From Manduca sexta (taxonomy: Eukaryota > Arthropoda > Insecta > Lepidoptera > Sphingidae): 64,000 bases of DNA. This document shows, one piece after another, positions 62,437 to 64,000 of the stretch. A program made the translations under genes and the position numbers. Each line of letters opens with the position of its first letter. The first letter of the stretch is position 1. Below the pieces are notes generated by a model. The model did no database searches. It had not been told where the DNA came from and saw only the letters and a list, made by a program, of their open reading frames with translations. The DNA lies in NCBI RefSeq assembly GCF_014839805.1, contig NC_051118.1, positions 2,232,001-2,296,000 on the forward strand, given 5' to 3'.

Positions 62437-64000
62437 TGCCACAGCTTCAGCGAGCTCGTGTCCCATCGACCCAACATTCCCATCATGTTTCAAACTGGGC
62501 GCATCCACTGCAGCTTATCAGATAGAAGGGGCTTGGAATGTTAGCGGTAAGTCTTTTCTATGTGCTATCCTACTAATATTATAAATGCGAAAGTTTGTGA
62601 GGATGGATGTTTGTTCCTCTTTCACGAAGAAACTACTGAACCGATTTGCATGAAACTTAACAGTAATATTGTTTATACATCAGAATATCGCATAGGCTAC
62701 AATTTATAATGATTTTGTGTACTTTGGTCATAATAAACCGACACATTTCAAGTAAGACAGAAAAAAAAACGGAAAATTTCTTCACGCGTGCGAAGCCGCG
62801 TGCTAAAGCTAGTAATTTATAAAGGACACGCCCTTTGTCTATTGCCGGGATAAAAAGTCATTAATACATAAAAGGTATCCCTTTATGTAGAATCTAATTA
62901 TCATTAGAACGATTTGTAGGCCGCATTTATACATATTAGTACCTATATGTTGTGTCATGTTCCTTTTCGGAAAATTTCACCTTTCTCCACTGGTATATTG
63001 AATAACTAGCGACCCGCCCCGGCTTCGCACGGGTGCAATGCTGATACTAAATACACTACAGAAAAACTGTGAGCGTTGTATATAAAAACATACCGGCCCG
63101 CTCTGGCTTCGCACGGGTATAACATAACAAAATAACTGTATTTCTCCACTATTTAATGGATGTTATTATACATATAAAATCTCTTGAATCACTCTCTATT
63201 AAAAAAAAACCGCATCAAAATCCGTTGCGTAGTTTTAAAGATTTAAGCGTACAAAGGGACATAGGCACAGAGATAGCGACTTTGTTTTATACTATGTAGT
63301 GATAATCAGTATTACGTGTAATCTCACACCTGAACAGAGTGTATGTTGTATAAGTTTATATATTTTCACGTGTAAGATTTTTATAGATAAGCATTAAAAT
63401 ATATATGTATTATAACATTTCTTTCGAGATTATATTAATATAATTTAATCTATTTATTATGCATATTATATATTTATTAGTTTATTCAGCTCTAATGGAC
63501 GGTATCTTGCTGTTATATCAATAAAACTACAATCTCTTATAGTATCGCCATTGTCATTAAGTATAAGCTAGAAGATATATTACAACAATAACTATTATAA
63601 TACATGATGTACGTATTCTAATATCAATTTAAGTATATTTTATGTCTTATTGTGATAATGAATATTTATCACAATAAAAGAGAAAAAGACGTGACGACAT
63701 AAATTAAATTTGAAACTTACATTTGTTCGAAGTTTTGAATTTTTGAGCTACTTTTGTGGCTGACTGCACCACCTACAAATTCCAGTACAATAAAAATCTT
63801 AATGTATATAATTAATTTTAAAACACAGTTTATACTAATCTATTAGTATTTAATGTAATTAATGGTAATGTTACTTCAACAAAAACAATAAAAGATCATC
63901 AATTTGGATCTAAATTTGACCTTATATTCTTAACCATCTCGCAGCCGATACAAAGCCGATATTAATATGATTTCAGATAAAAGTGTTAGTATTTGGGACA
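62437..64000 (+). CDS. second GH1 beta-glucosidase gene, partial
   Basis: Two exons visible. 62437-62546 reads TASASSCPIDPTFPSCFKLG, ASTAAYQIEGAWNVS and ends in phase 1 at G|GTAAGT. 63976-64000, after ttcag, reads (G)AT AAA..., giving DKSVSIWD. Joined: FxxCFKLGASTAAYQIEGAW, NVSDKSVSIWD, the GH1 N-terminal signature with the glycone-binding Gln (YQIEGAW). Exon borders and phases equal those of exons 2 and 3 of the GH1 gene on the minus strand, so the two are paralogues. The first exon (signal peptide) should lie upstream of 62437 but was not identified; the rest lies beyond the window. Confidence 0.88.
62558..62815 (+). mobile_element. Helitron-like repeat in GH1-2 intron
   Basis: tcctactaatattataaatgcgaaagtttgtgaggatggatg at the start and cgcgtgcgaagccgcgtgctaaagctagta at the end are the termini of a very common lepidopteran non-autonomous element (TC...CTAG ends). 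Confidence 0.6.
63003..63300. repeat. cggcttcgcacgggt repeat
   Basis: gacccgccccggcttcgcacgggt near 63010 and again (cggcccgctctggcttcgcacgggt) near 63094; then aaaatccgttgcgtagttttaaag and gcgactttgttttatactatgtagtga. A common insect retroelement end; class not fixed. Lies in the GH1-2 intron. Confidence 0.5.

Overview
The window looks like a piece of a lepidopteran (moth or butterfly) nuclear genome. It is AT-rich, its host genes have introns, and between the genes it is packed with transposable elements typical of Lepidoptera: tRNA-derived SINEs with A and B boxes, several LINE clades, TA-target MITEs, Helitron-like repeats, piggyBac and hAT elements. No search was run; family names rest on recognised protein motifs, TIR/TSD structure and splice logic read from the sequence.

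Host genes. (1) VHL, a one-exon gene on + (12822-13361), encodes the substrate-recognition subunit of the HIF-prolyl-hydroxylase-dependent E3 ligase. (2) SYS1, a Golgi membrane protein on - (18899-21168), has three exons; the first intron has a GC donor. (3) A complete glycoside hydrolase family 1 beta-glucosidase on - (22298-38546) has eleven exons that can be joined phase by phase into 500 codons, with a signal-peptide exon of only 29 nt. (4) A second GH1 gene on + enters at 62437 and runs off the right edge. The two GH1 genes point away from each other across about 24 kb of transposon-rich DNA. A two-exon THAP-domain gene or pseudogene on - (41538-41961) carries an in-frame stop.

Layout. 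1-12.6 kb: transposon graveyard (copia-like Gag-Pol remnant, MITEs, a jockey-like LINE with a long intact RT/RNase H frame but a folded-back junction, a Mutator-like transposase relic interrupted by nested TIR elements, a LINE ORF1 relic). 12.6-14.3 kb: VHL. 14.3-16.7 kb: SINE, local duplication and a LINE reverse transcriptase. 16.7-18.9 kb: no gene seen. 18.9-21.2 kb: SYS1. 22.3-38.5 kb: GH1 gene whose introns hold SINEs, a 140-bp tandem array, a long inverted repeat, Helitron-like copies and an antisense duplicate of the last SYS1 exon. 38.5-62.4 kb: intergenic or intronic repeat land with the THAP gene, a Penelope-like C-terminus, a 3.4-kb TIR element, RTE-type LINE tails, and a hAT that contains a LINE fragment and abuts an internally deleted piggyBac. 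62.4-64 kb: second GH1 gene.

No wholly new multi-gene system was found. The most distinctive structures are the nested hAT/LINE/piggyBac locus, the perfect hairpin inside the LINE ORF, the SYS1 exon copy with its frame still open, the THAP gene with one stop, and the TIR element with repeated GTAAGGGACA-type motifs.
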